64,000 nucleotides of DNA. It comes from CAWGGS01 sp963822095. GTDB taxonomy: Bacteria; Desulfobacterota; Desulfobulbia; Desulfobulbales; Desulfocapsaceae. The notes beneath the pieces are model-generated. The model ran no database searches, was not told where the DNA came from, and saw only the letters and a list, made by a program, of their open reading frames with translations. The DNA lies in the NCBI GenBank assembly GCA_963822095.1, contig CAWGGS010000008.1:1-64000 (forward strand). The letters are read 5' to 3'. Position numbers and translations under genes: made by a program. Within the stretch, counting starts at the first letter, position 1. Every line of letters begins with the position of its first letter. Below, one piece after another: positions 7,539-15,880 of this stretch.

Positions 7539-8763
7539 ATTGTTTTTTTGCCACAAACTTTTCCGGATTTTTCCGGTACTGGGTACTGGGAAAACCTGCA
7601 ATGTACATGCCTTCGAGGTAGCTGAGTTTCCTTGGCAATTGTGCCGGTGTCCCCCGGGCGATCAGGAAGGTGGCGGGCCTGCCCTTGACCAGCAGGCCCA
7701 CATCATCCACATCCAGCAGGCGGGCTCCGTTGGCGGTCGCGCAACCGATTGTTTCCTCCAGGCTGTATCCCGCCCGGAGAAAGAGCTTCATCTCTTCAAC
7801 CATCGACTCACCGTGCAGAACGCCGAGACTTCCGGCGTCGGTGCCTAGCGCCACCTGCACTCCAAGTTCCCTGGCAGTCGCCAGCTGTTCAAGCTGATTG
7901 GCTATAATTTTCCCTAGTACGTGAGGGTCTGCCTTTGTACGGGTGTAAGCGAGATTGTTCGCATAGGCCTTCATGGCAAACACCGTCGGCACCCAGAAGG
8001 CCCCCTTGTCGGCCATCAGTGCGAGATTTTCGCGACCCATAAAAAATCCATGCTCTATGGAATGGCAACCCGCCTCAAGGGCCAGCCGTACCGGTTCCCT
8101 GCCGTTGGCATGGACCATCACCTTGCGGCCGATTTTGGCTGCGGCATCCACCAACCCGGCAATCTCCTCCCTGGAAAAATGTGCTTTCGTTTCCTTGCCA
8201 AAGGCTGAAAGACTGACCAGGCCCGAATTGATCAGTTTGACCGTCTCTCCCGACCCCGGATCCTTCACAAAGGCCTCGGCCAGACTCTCATATTCCCCTG
8301 GCGTTCTGCCAATAAACCCACCATAGCGCCCCCTGCCGTGCCAGGCCCTCCCTGCGGCCCGTAACACCAAACCCTCGTTCAAGGATTCATTTGCACGATA
8401 TCTGAGGGTAAAATCCCCCCGGTCTCCGGCATCGCGGACTGCCAGGACGCCATGGGCAAACAGATCCTGGAGATGACGGGCAATGACCGGGTGCAGCTCT
8501 TCATAGTCTGCCGTCAATTGGCGTTCCCTGATGTTTTTGTCCACCGTACCTGACATCCAGAGATGGACATGGCAGTCGACCAGCGGCGGCAAAAGGGTGC
8601 AATGTGAGAGATCGGTAAACTGCGAGAGGGCTGCCCCACTGTCGGAGGTGTATTTTTCAATTCCTGCTATTTTGCCGTCGATCACGGTCAGAAGCATTTT
8701 CTTCTGGATCGATCTGCCGGTTCCGTCGATCAGAAAACCCGCAAGAATATGGCGTGTATCCAT
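7525..8763 (-). CDS. Amidohydrolase family protein (imidazolonepropionase-like)
   Basis: This metal-dependent hydrolase of the amidohydrolase superfamily (412 residues from the chosen start) has an N-terminal small beta domain, then HVH (residues 65-67) for the first metal, VKLINSG, VMVHANG, IEHG and GTDAGS motifs that place all the usual ligands. Such enzymes cleave cyclic amides, hydantoins or dipeptides; the substrate here is unknown. The ATG at 8763 has an AGGTG site and starts exactly where family members begin; a GTG at 8805 that overlaps the upstream stop (GTGA) is the alternative. It is the last gene of the sixA-agu operon, beside an M32 carboxypeptidase. The last few codons (QSDYH) and the stop lie inside the palindromic repeat at 7368-7538, so the original C-terminus was probably replaced. 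Confidence 0.75.
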   Translation of the reverse strand: MDTRHILAGFLIDGTGRSIQKKMLLTVIDGKIAGIEKYTSDSGAALSQFTDLSHCTLLPPLVDCHVHLWMSGTVDKNIRERQLTADYEELHPVIARHLQDLFAHGVLAVRDAGDRGDFTLRYRANESLNEGLVLRAAGRAWHGRGRYGGFIGRTPGEYESLAEAFVKDPGSGETVKLINSGLVSLSAFGKETKAHFSREEIAGLVDAAAKIGRKVMVHANGREPVRLALEAGCHSIEHGFFMGRENLALMADKGAFWVPTVFAMKAYANNLAYTRTKADPHVLGKIIANQLEQLATARELGVQVALGTDAGSLGVLHGESMVEEMKLFLRAGYSLEETIGCATANGARLLDVDDVGLLVKGRPATFLIARGTPAQLPRKLSYLEGMYIAGFPSTQYRKNPEKFVAKKQSDYH

Positions 8764-8801
8764 TGCCGCACCTGTTATTTTAGACAAAAATCTTGGTTTG
8801 A

Positions 8802-10325
8802 TCACCCAAGACCGGTTTTCCCAAAGTCATACAACTCATCGTATTTGTTTTTTAAATACCGGATGTACGGGTCGATGGACAACTCCCCGCCAGTGATGCG
8901 TTCGACCAGCTCATTCATGGTGAATTTGCGGCCGTGACGGTAGATGTTGTCCGTGAGCCAGCTATGCAGAGTGGAAAATTTTCCCTGCCGCATTTCGGCC
9001 GGGATCTCCGGATGAGCCGCACATGCCGCGTCGAAAAACTGGGCGCTGAGGATATTACCGAGTGTATAGCATTGAAAGGCACCGCCGATCATGCCTCCGA
9101 ACCAGTGGACATCCTGCATCGCACCGTCGCGGTCATCCGGCGGCACGATACCGAAGTCCTCCCTGAAACGTTCACGCCAGGCCTCCGGCAGATCACGCAC
9201 TGCCAGCGTGCCCTCGAGCAGGGCCAGCTCAAAGTCGAAACGCAACATGACATGCAGGTTGTAGGTCACCTCATCGGCATCGGTTCTGATAAGCGAGCGT
9301 TCCACCTTGTTGATGGCACGGTAAAACCGCTCGATCGATACCCCCTTCAACTGATCCGGGAATTCATCTTTGAGTCGGGGATAGAAAAATTCCCAGAAAT
9401 CACGGCTCCGCCCCACCAGATTTTCCCAGGTCCGCGACTGACTTTCATGGACCCCCGAAGAGGTCCCGCCTCCGAGGGGAGTCCCCTCAAAGGCCCGGTC
9501 GATTCCCTGCTCGTAGAGGGCATGGCCGGCCTCATGGATGTTGCTGAAGAGCGCCTCGCCAAAAAAGTTCTCTTTGACCCGGGTGGTGATACGGACATCT
9601 CCCAGGGAAAATTTGGTCATGAAGGGATGGTGGGTCTTGTCGATGCGCCCGCGGTCAAAATCATAGCCGATCCGGCGGACAACCTCCTCGGCGAATTGCA
9701 GCTGACGCGCCTCCGGATAATGGACATGCAGGAAGGAATCGTCCGCCGCTTTTCCAGAGGTAATCGCCCTCACGATGGGGACCAATTGCAGGCGAAGCTC
9801 CGCGAAGACATTACGGACAAAGGAGGCCTTGACCCCGTAATCGGAGGCATCGATCAACGGATCGGCGATATGCTCGTAGCCGGGGAAAAAATCGGCAAAC
9901 CTCCTGCTCAGATCAAGGGTCTTTTCGAGATAGGGCTGGACCCTGCCGAAGTCATCGGCCCCACGGGCCTGGGTCCAGACATGGTAGGATTCGGCGGCAT
10001 GGACATTATACTCGGCCAGGAATTTCGCCGGAACCCTGGTTGCCAGATCATAATCGCGCCGGGTGACACGGATGAGAGAGGCATCATCGGAATCATAGGG
10101 AAGACTCTCGGCATAGGGTGCGAGGTCATCGAGGAGCCTGCCGAGCCGTGCATCGACAAATTTCGCATGGGATATTTGGGCAAGGGTCGCCAGTTGCCTG
10201 CCGCGGGCCGGAGCTCCGCCCGAGGGCATGTAGGTATGTTGATCCCAGTCCAGAAGCGCTGCCGCCATATTGAGATCGTCAATCTCGGCTAAACGTGCCT
10301 TGAGTCGTGCAAGTTTTCTTTCCAT
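8802..10325 (-). CDS. M32 family metallocarboxypeptidase (thermostable carboxypeptidase 1-like)
   Basis: The product has 507 residues, the normal length for M32 zinc carboxypeptidases, which trim C-terminal amino acids from peptides in the cytoplasm. The zinc motif HEAGH is at 264-268 in NIHEAGHALYEQG, with the third ligand in GVHESQSRTWEN about 26 residues on. Other family blocks are LLDWDQHTYMPSGG near 25-37, ADPLIDASDYG, ITTRVKENFF and PEAWRERF. No signal peptide is present. It starts nine bases after the trmO stop and its own stop precedes the amidohydrolase start closely, so the genes are almost certainly co-transcribed; a peptide or amino-acid recycling role alongside polyamine synthesis is possible but not shown. 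Confidence 0.9.
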   Translation of the reverse strand: MERKLARLKARLAEIDDLNMAAALLDWDQHTYMPSGGAPARGRQLATLAQISHAKFVDARLGRLLDDLAPYAESLPYDSDDASLIRVTRRDYDLATRVPAKFLAEYNVHAAESYHVWTQARGADDFGRVQPYLEKTLDLSRRFADFFPGYEHIADPLIDASDYGVKASFVRNVFAELRLQLVPIVRAITSGKAADDSFLHVHYPEARQLQFAEEVVRRIGYDFDRGRIDKTHHPFMTKFSLGDVRITTRVKENFFGEALFSNIHEAGHALYEQGIDRAFEGTPLGGGTSSGVHESQSRTWENLVGRSRDFWEFFYPRLKDEFPDQLKGVSIERFYRAINKVERSLIRTDADEVTYNLHVMLRFDFELALLEGTLAVRDLPEAWRERFREDFGIVPPDDRDGAMQDVHWFGGMIGGAFQCYTLGNILSAQFFDAACAAHPEIPAEMRQGKFSTLHSWLTDNIYRHGRKFTMNELVERITGGELSIDPYIRYLKNKYDELYDFGKTGLG

Positions 10326-10334
10326 GTCAAATCC

Positions 10335-10727
10335 TTATATCTTCTTCTTGATGTCGATAATGGGTGTGCCGTCCAGGATATCGAGCCCCGAAACCTCGAT
10401 CCTGTTGTCCTGAACGGAGAGGACCTTAAGCTCCGAAACCGCGATCGGATTGGGCCGTACCGGACTGCGGGTGGCAAAGACCCCGCGCAGGCCCTTTGAC
10501 CGGTCTCCCCGGGGGTAGACCTTCAGGACCTCGCGGCTCGATTGGTGCAGCCAGAGCAGCACGACGATGGTCTGTCCGGCGCTAATACCGTCCAGCCCCT
10601 CCCTGTATGCAGGGTAGATTTCCAGGGTTCCGACCCGTTGCGATTCCGTAAAATTTTTGGGTGCATCATCCAAGGCCATGATATCGCCATGGACGATACC
10701 GATACTTTTGAGTTCAGGTAGGTTCAT
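10335..10727 (-). CDS. trmO: TrmO-like tRNA (N6-threonylcarbamoyladenosine-37) methyltransferase, short form
   Basis: The 130-residue protein matches the SAM-dependent TsaA/TrmO beta-barrel domain, which methylates t6A37 in some tRNAs: IGIVHGD at the start, LEIYPAYREGLDGI, VLLWLHQS, VFATRSPVRPNPIAVSELKVL and the closing DGTPIIDIKKKI. It lacks the C-terminal extension of the E. coli enzyme (about 235 residues) but that is common outside enterobacteria. I chose the ATG at 10727, seven bases after an AGGACT site; a GTG directly before it is possible. It lies nine bases after aguB and nine before the M32 peptidase gene in one operon. Confidence 0.8.
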   Translation of the reverse strand: MNLPELKSIGIVHGDIMALDDAPKNFTESQRVGTLEIYPAYREGLDGISAGQTIVVLLWLHQSSREVLKVYPRGDRSKGLRGVFATRSPVRPNPIAVSELKVLSVQDNRIEVSGLDILDGTPIIDIKKKI

Positions 10728-10736
10728 CACAGTCCT

Positions 10737-11621
10737 CTACAGGCAATACCTTTTCAGCAAATCCTGATAGGAATCAATTCGCCGGTCTCGAAAAAAAGGC
10801 CAGATGCGCCGCACCTGCTCTGATCGGCCGAGGTCGAGGTCGGCAGTCAGGAGCTGCTCCCTGTCCGTATCACCTTGCGTTAATATCTCACCCTGGCAAC
10901 CGGCGACAAAGCTGCCGCCCCAGAACCTGATGCCGCCTTGCCCTCTTTCAGGCGACGCCTCGAACCCGACCCTGTTGACAGCAATGACCGGAACCGCGTT
11001 GGCCACCGCATGGGCACGCTGCACGGTGCGCCAGGCCTCCAGTTGGCGTGTCTGTTCCTCCGGCGAATCGTTGTCATCCCACCCGATGGCGGTCGGGTAG
11101 ATCAGCATGTCGGCGCCGGCAAGGGCCATGAGCCGGGCCGCCTCGGGATACCACTGATCCCAGCAGACCAGGACCCCAAGCCTGCCGATGGAGCTTGCAA
11201 TCGGCCTGAATCCCAGGTCTCCGGGAGTGAAATAGAACTTCTCACAAAATCCCGGATCGTCGGGGATATGCATCTTCCGGTAGATTCCGGCTATGTTGCC
11301 GTCTTTCTCCAACACGACGGCCGTGTTGTGATATATCCCGGCTGCCCGCCGCTCGAAGAGGGAGGCGACAACCACCACCCCGCACTCCCGGGCAATACCG
11401 CCGAGCAGTTGTGTGGAGGGTCCGGGGATGGTCTCCGCCAGATCGAAATGCCCTGTGTCCTCATTTTGGCAGAAGTACAAACCGGTATGGAGTTCCTGCA
11501 GGACCACCAGGCGGGCACCAAGGGCCGCCGCCTGTCGGATTCCATCGATACTCTTTGCCAGATTGGCTTGTCTATCCTCGCTGCAGGTTTGCTGCTGCAG
11601 GGCGACACGTAAGGTCTTCAA
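10737..11621 (-). CDS. aguB: N-carbamoylputrescine amidase
   Basis: This nitrilase-superfamily amidase (294 residues) hydrolyses N-carbamoylputrescine to putrescine, CO2 and ammonia, the second step of the agmatine route. The Glu-Lys-Cys triad is visible: E43 in VVLQELHTGLYFC, K116 in IYRKMHIPDDPGF, and C153 in GVLVCWDQWYPE. The start is a TTG at 11621 that overlaps the aguA stop as TTGA and has an AAAGGAG site seven bases upstream; a longer frame to 11693 would run far into aguA and has no family resemblance. The tight coupling to aguA fixes the pathway assignment. Confidence 0.9.
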   Translation of the reverse strand: MKTLRVALQQQTCSEDRQANLAKSIDGIRQAAALGARLVVLQELHTGLYFCQNEDTGHFDLAETIPGPSTQLLGGIARECGVVVVASLFERRAAGIYHNTAVVLEKDGNIAGIYRKMHIPDDPGFCEKFYFTPGDLGFRPIASSIGRLGVLVCWDQWYPEAARLMALAGADMLIYPTAIGWDDNDSPEEQTRQLEAWRTVQRAHAVANAVPVIAVNRVGFEASPERGQGGIRFWGGSFVAGCQGEILTQGDTDREQLLTADLDLGRSEQVRRIWPFFRDRRIDSYQDLLKRYCL

Positions 11622-12679
11622 GGTAATGCTCCTTTGGATATCTGCATGGTAAGGCAATGAAGCGACCCATGTTGGCGGATAAGCGGCAGGCAATGGATGC
11701 CGATGATACTCCGGCCGGGGAAGGCACTCCGGAGCGTTTCCAGGGCCATGCCGTCTTTGCTGTCCCCATAGGTGGGTACCAGAACGGCACCGTTAAGCAC
11801 CAGAAAATTGGCATAGGTCGCAGGGAGCCTCTTTCCCTCGTCGTCAAACAGCGGCGAGGGCCAGGGAAGCGGCAGCAACCTGTAGGGTCTTCCCTTCCTG
11901 GTACGAAATGCGGCAAGTTCCTCGGCCATCGCCGACAGGGGCTTGAAATGTGTATCGCCCGGATCGTCGCAACGGACAAAACAGATAGTGTCATCCGGGC
12001 AGAGTCTTGCCAGGGTATCGATATGGGAGTCGGTATCATCGCCCTCCAGAAAACCATGGTACAGCCAGAGAATGCGATCGACCCCCAAAGCGTTTCGGAG
12101 AACCTGCTCTATTCCCTCTTTTCCCAGGTGGGGATTCCGGTTCTGCTCCAAGAGACATCGAGCCGTTGTAAGAATCGTCCCGCCGCCATCGCTCTCGATG
12201 CTGCCGCCCTCCAGAATCAACCCGGAGGTCTCCATCGGCGTTGCACCAAAAGTACCGAGGGCATGCAAACTGCGGCTGGCCATATTGTCATGAAAGGCCG
12301 GGAACTTGAGTCCCCAGCCATTGAAGCCGAAATCCAGCAGCCGCGGCTCCCCGTCCTCCAATACGGTGATGGGGCCGAAATCGCGGGCCCAGGTATCGTT
12401 GGTGGCGATTTCATATACCGCGACCCGCTCCAAATCCACCCCTTCTTTGCGGAGTTTTTGTTTGAGGTTTTTTCCATTCGGGGCAAGTATCACAACCGTC
12501 TCAAACCTGCTGATCTCCCGGGCAATCTCGACAAAAACAGGCTCCACCTCGGCAAGGCTGTGTCGCCAGTCAGTCCCCCCGTGCGGCCATGCCAGCAGGA
12601 TACCGTCCTGGGGTTCCCATTCCGCCGGAAGTCTTCTTTTGGGGCAGCCTGTCACGATATATTGGGGTTGAGCGTCCAT
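11618..12679 (-). CDS. aguA: Agmatine deiminase
   Basis: The product (353 residues) is a PAD-family agmatine deiminase, converting agmatine to N-carbamoylputrescine and ammonia. Family blocks are RRLPAEWEPQDGILLAWP, NDTWARDFGPITV (with the active Asp), LILEGGSIESDGGGTILTT, HGFLEGDDTDSHIDTLARL (active His) and the catalytic cysteine near the C-terminus in GSLHCLTMQ. The start is uncertain: ATG at 12679 is listed, but a GTG at 12655 overlapping the sixA stop (GTGA) is equally plausible. It is coupled to aguB by a TTGA overlap. No arginine decarboxylase is in the window, so agmatine comes from elsewhere or from outside the cell. Confidence 0.9.
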   Translation of the reverse strand: MDAQPQYIVTGCPKRRLPAEWEPQDGILLAWPHGGTDWRHSLAEVEPVFVEIAREISRFETVVILAPNGKNLKQKLRKEGVDLERVAVYEIATNDTWARDFGPITVLEDGEPRLLDFGFNGWGLKFPAFHDNMASRSLHALGTFGATPMETSGLILEGGSIESDGGGTILTTARCLLEQNRNPHLGKEGIEQVLRNALGVDRILWLYHGFLEGDDTDSHIDTLARLCPDDTICFVRCDDPGDTHFKPLSAMAEELAAFRTRKGRPYRLLPLPWPSPLFDDEGKRLPATYANFLVLNGAVLVPTYGDSKDGMALETLRSAFPGRSIIGIHCLPLIRQHGSLHCLTMQISKGALP

Positions 12680-13122
12680 TTGATATACCAGTCCCACTTG
12701 CCGTCTTCTCCCTTATCCGCATCGAGGCAGACGATACCGGCATTTTGAAACTGATAGACCCGTATTGCATCGGAACCTGCAGTCAGATAGGAGACAAGAC
12801 GCTGCATAAAGGGCATATGACCGACCACCATCATATCCGCCTGGGGATCAAGGCCTTCGGCAAACAGGCGCACATCATCCAGAGGGTCGATCCCGAAAAC
12901 CATTTCCAGGGGGGCTTCAACGGCCAGCGTCGCATGATAGACGGCGGCGGTCTGCTCGGCACGTTTCTTCCTCGAATGGATAATTTTTTTTATTGTTATG
13001 CCATACCCTTCGGCAACCTGGGCAATACGCTCAGCCTCCTGTCTGCCCTCATCCGTCAAGCCTTTTTGCGGATCGACCTCCTTGTTTGCAGATTTGCCGT
13101 GCTGTACGAGATAGAGTGCCAT
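12652..13122 (-). CDS. sixA: SixA-type histidine phosphatase
   Basis: The 156-residue protein is a small histidine phosphatase superfamily member of the SixA type, which removes phosphate from phosphohistidine in HPt domains or the nitrogen phosphotransferase system. The phospho-accepting H8 is in LVQHGKS, where the usual Arg before the His is Gln; other landmarks are LTDEGRQEAERIA, IHSRKKRAEQTA and the second His in VVGHMPF (H102). A GGAGG site lies seven bases before the ATG. It is the first gene of the minus-strand operon and its end overlaps the start of aguA. Confidence 0.8.
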   Translation of the reverse strand: MALYLVQHGKSANKEVDPQKGLTDEGRQEAERIAQVAEGYGITIKKIIHSRKKRAEQTAAVYHATLAVEAPLEMVFGIDPLDDVRLFAEGLDPQADMMVVGHMPFMQRLVSYLTAGSDAIRVYQFQNAGIVCLDADKGEDGKWDWYIKWTLNPNIS

Positions 13123-13631
13123 GGCATTCCTCCATAATCATATTTTCCTTTCCCCGGCCCGTGGATTCCACTCTTGTTTGTCGACTTCGTAAAAAGTTTA
13201 CCGGCCGACGGTTCAGCGTTGTGATATATTAAACTATCATGTTGCCCCAGAGGCCCTAAGGGGTTTGTACAAGGTTATCTTGTTTCTTACTATAAGACAA
13301 CCTCGTAAAAACCTTTAATCTAAGGATGGCTAACGAAAAAGGCAACATATGTCAGATGGGCAAATTTTTCATTGTTTCGGCGTACTAAGGATACGTCGTA
13401 ACGATTGAAAATTTGCAGCAACCAAGCAGGTACGCCAACATAGTGAGACTCCGGATGGAGAGTTTTCACGACACAGGCACCGCAACCCTTCCTTGTAATC
13501 GGACCCTCTTTCCGGTATAAGTTCACTCATATCAGAGACGGTTTGGGAAGACGTCTATATGATAGCCAGAGGACAGACAGCATCGTTTTCTCAAGAGTTA
13601 CGACTAAGCCTTTTAGCCAAGAGTATCGGCC
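13123..13631. other. Long palindromic intergenic region and leader of nhaA
   Basis: About 500 bases lie between the divergent sixA and nhaA genes. They contain an imperfect hairpin at 13360-13416 (20 of 25 positions pair), an outer GGCGTAC/GTACGCC pair (13379-13385 and 13430-13436), and a separate ACTCCGGATGGAGAGT palindrome near 13449-13464. The block 13296-13530 looks like a decayed palindromic element and has no convincing protein. The last 100 bases before nhaA form its leader; Li+-sensing nhaA-type riboswitches are known upstream of such genes, but I could not match their consensus. Confidence 0.4.
13360..13416. repeat. Imperfect inverted repeat upstream of nhaA
   Basis: The arm at 13360-13384 (GCAAATTTTTCATTGTTTCG and on) pairs with 13392-13416 at 20 of 25 positions around a seven-base loop. 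The mismatches are spread through the stem, as in an ageing palindromic element rather than a terminator; no T tract follows. Confidence 0.6.
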
Positions 13632-14816
13632 ATGTCGATGAATTTCAACAAGTTCATAGAATCCGAAAGTGCGGGCGGAATTGTGCTCATGGGCGCAACT
13701 CTTTTGGCAATGCTTCTTGCCAATTCACCTTTCCACGGCATCTATAACCTGTTCATCACGACCCCCGTTGAGATACGCATAGGCCCTTTGCTAATCGCCA
13801 AGCCGCTTCTCCTCTGGGTCAATGACGGCCTTATGACCATATTTTTTTTCCTGGTCGGTTTGGAGCTCAAACGCGAAATGTTGATAGGCGAGTTTTCCGA
13901 CAAAAGAAAGCTTGCCCTTCCCGGTTTGGGAGCCTTGGGCGGAATGCTCATTCCTGCTCTCATCTATTTCGGTATCAACAGAGGCGATTCAATAGCAATC
14001 CAGGGTTGGGCAATTCCCACGGCAACGGATATCGCCTTTGCCCTGGGAATTCTTTCTCTTCTCGGTCCGCGGGTTCCGGGAAACCTCAAGGTCCTACTAA
14101 CCTCTCTTGCCATCTTCGACGATATCGGAGCGATCATCATCATCGCCCTGTTTTACACTGCTTCCATCTCCCTGCTCTCGATATCCGTGGCCGGCATCTG
14201 TATAGGAATCCTCTTTTTCATGAACAGAAGAGGCCAGGAAACCATTGCCATGTATATTGCCTTCGGGCTGGTAATGTGGGTCGCCTTGCTTAAATCAGGT
14301 GTACATGCCACTCTTACCGGAGTTATTCTGGCCATGTTCATTCCCCTGAAATCCCGCAAAACCCCCGGCCATTCACCGCTTATCCAGATTGAAAACGATC
14401 TCCACTCGGTTACGGCATTTGTCATTCTGCCTCTGTTTGCCTTCTGCAACAGTGGAATATATCTGGGGGATGCCACCGTCGATTTTTTCATCCACGGTGT
14501 ACCGGTCGGTGTAGCATTGGGTCTTTTTGTCGGCAAACAGATAGGGGTCTTCACGTTTATCTGGCTCGCTATCCTCTTGAGGATCTCAGAGATGCCAAAG
14601 GGTATGAACTGGGGAACACTCTGGGGGATGTCTGCTCTGTGCGGCATCGGTTTTACCATGAGCCTTTTTATCGGTTCACTGGCCTTTGATCAGACCGTAG
14701 TCCAGATGGTTTTTAACGAAAGGATCGGAATCATCATCGGTTCCCTGCTCTCCGGTGTCTTCGGGTACCTTATTCTCCGTTCGACTTCAGACATCCCCAA
14801 GGCCTCTGCCCCCTGA
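13632..14816 (+). CDS. nhaA: Na+/H+ antiporter NhaA
   Basis: The 394-residue inner-membrane protein exports Na+ (or Li+) in exchange for protons and is active at alkaline pH. The critical aspartates fall at D133 (ATDIAFALGILSLLG) and D163-D164 (LAIFDDIGAIIII), the same numbers as in E. coli NhaA. About twelve hydrophobic segments are evident, starting with GGIVLMGATLLAMLLANSPF, and the NDGLMTIFFFLVGLELKRE block is present. The ATG at 13632 follows an AAGAG sequence. It is monocistronic in appearance, with a long structured upstream region. Confidence 0.95.
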   Translation: MSMNFNKFIESESAGGIVLMGATLLAMLLANSPFHGIYNLFITTPVEIRIGPLLIAKPLLLWVNDGLMTIFFFLVGLELKREMLIGEFSDKRKLALPGLGALGGMLIPALIYFGINRGDSIAIQGWAIPTATDIAFALGILSLLGPRVPGNLKVLLTSLAIFDDIGAIIIIALFYTASISLLSISVAGICIGILFFMNRRGQETIAMYIAFGLVMWVALLKSGVHATLTGVILAMFIPLKSRKTPGHSPLIQIENDLHSVTAFVILPLFAFCNSGIYLGDATVDFFIHGVPVGVALGLFVGKQIGVFTFIWLAILLRISEMPKGMNWGTLWGMSALCGIGFTMSLFIGSLAFDQTVVQMVFNERIGIIIGSLLSGVFGYLILRSTSDIPKASAP

Positions 14817-15069
14817 TCTCTTGCAACTGTAAGAAGGGCTCATCCGGCTTGAGCGCACGTATCTCTAGTGCGGGGAAGCGGAGCGCATCGATGGAGGACG
14901 CCTCATCACCCCAATCCAGCGGGCCGACGAATACGTCGGCAACCGATATTGATGGCTCTTTACCGAGGAATAGATTATACTACACGTCAGGAAAGGGCCT
15001 TTGGCTGCCCCGCCTGAACTGATGAGAAATCCGGGTTAAGTCGATGGTGGTCCTGACAGGGAACCTTGT

Positions 15070-15861
15070 ATGCATTATCTCCGAAAACATCACTTCAGCC
15101 ATTCATTGAAAGGATCTTTGCCGATCCTCTGCTTGCTGATTCCGTTTGCCCTCAGTCTTCTTCTCTCCAGTTGTGCACGGCAGAGCTCACCCCAGCTGCA
15201 ATCCAAGCTCCTTACCCAAGCAAGGGTACTGGAACAGGAAAAATCCCAACTCAAATCGGAGCTCAAAGCCCGAAAGAAAGAGGCCGCCAACCTTGAGCTG
15301 GAACTCCTGAAAAAAAGTGCTGAGATACAACGACTCAAAGCCATTGAAAAAGATCTCATGCAGGAGGTTTTAAGAGGAAAAAGCAAACTCCTCTCAACAA
15401 AAACCAAGGCTGAGGCTGTGGTACAACTGGCTGAGACCGAAAGTGAAATAGGTACACTCAAAAGCCTTGACCGAACCGGACTCCCGAACCAGTCCTTATT
15501 GATCTCCAATCAACTCCTGCAAGAGAGCAGAACTGCGTTGGACCACGGCAACTATAATAAAGCCTGCGCCCTGGCTACCCAGGCACTGGAGCAGATCCGC
15601 TCAAAACAATTCAATACGGTATCCGGGGCGGAACCGGTCAAAGGCTCGGCAAATACCTTTGTCTTTCCTCTGTATATGCGGGTGACGAAGACGAGCAATA
15701 TCCGGCAACATCCGGGAATGACGTCCCGGGTTGTCCGTATCGTAGACAAAGGAACGAAGGTAACGGCCACAGGGTATAAGGGACACTGGATAAAGGTCAC
15801 CGTCGACGATCAACCTACCGGTTGGATATACTATTCCTTGCTCACACTTTTAAAGTCGTAA
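15070..15861 (+). CDS. Lipoprotein with coiled coil and C-terminal SH3b domain
   Basis: The 263-residue product has a signal sequence ending in a lipobox LLSSC with the acylated cysteine at 35. Residues about 45-130 are a charged heptad-like coiled coil (EQEKSQLKSELKARKKEAANLELELLKK). A helical segment that could be a TPR-like pair follows (about 140-180), and residues about 195-262 are an SH3b domain with the sequence 'RVTKTSNIRQHPGMTSRVVRIVDKGTKVTATGYKGHWIKVTVDDQPTGWIYYSLL'. Such domains bind cell-wall peptides. It likely sits on the periplasmic side of a membrane bound to peptidoglycan. AGGGAA precedes the ATG. It ends 19 bases from the convergent cyclase gene. Confidence 0.7.
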   Translation: MHYLRKHHFSHSLKGSLPILCLLIPFALSLLLSSCARQSSPQLQSKLLTQARVLEQEKSQLKSELKARKKEAANLELELLKKSAEIQRLKAIEKDLMQEVLRGKSKLLSTKTKAEAVVQLAETESEIGTLKSLDRTGLPNQSLLISNQLLQESRTALDHGNYNKACALATQALEQIRSKQFNTVSGAEPVKGSANTFVFPLYMRVTKTSNIRQHPGMTSRVVRIVDKGTKVTATGYKGHWIKVTVDDQPTGWIYYSLLTLLKS

Positions 15862-15880
15862 ACACCTTTGGCAGTACGTT

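Noticed and set aside
8934..10292. Long open frame of 452 codons antisense to the M32 peptidase gene
   Set aside because: The minus strand encodes an unambiguous carboxypeptidase; the antisense frame lacks any family motif and results from codon bias. The same applies to the long antisense frames at 11657-12748 and 29770-30840.
13320..13526. 68-codon minus-strand frame in the palindromic block upstream of nhaA
   Set aside because: The frame runs through inverted repeats, has no ribosome binding site and ends in a degenerate palindrome, so a protein is unlikely.
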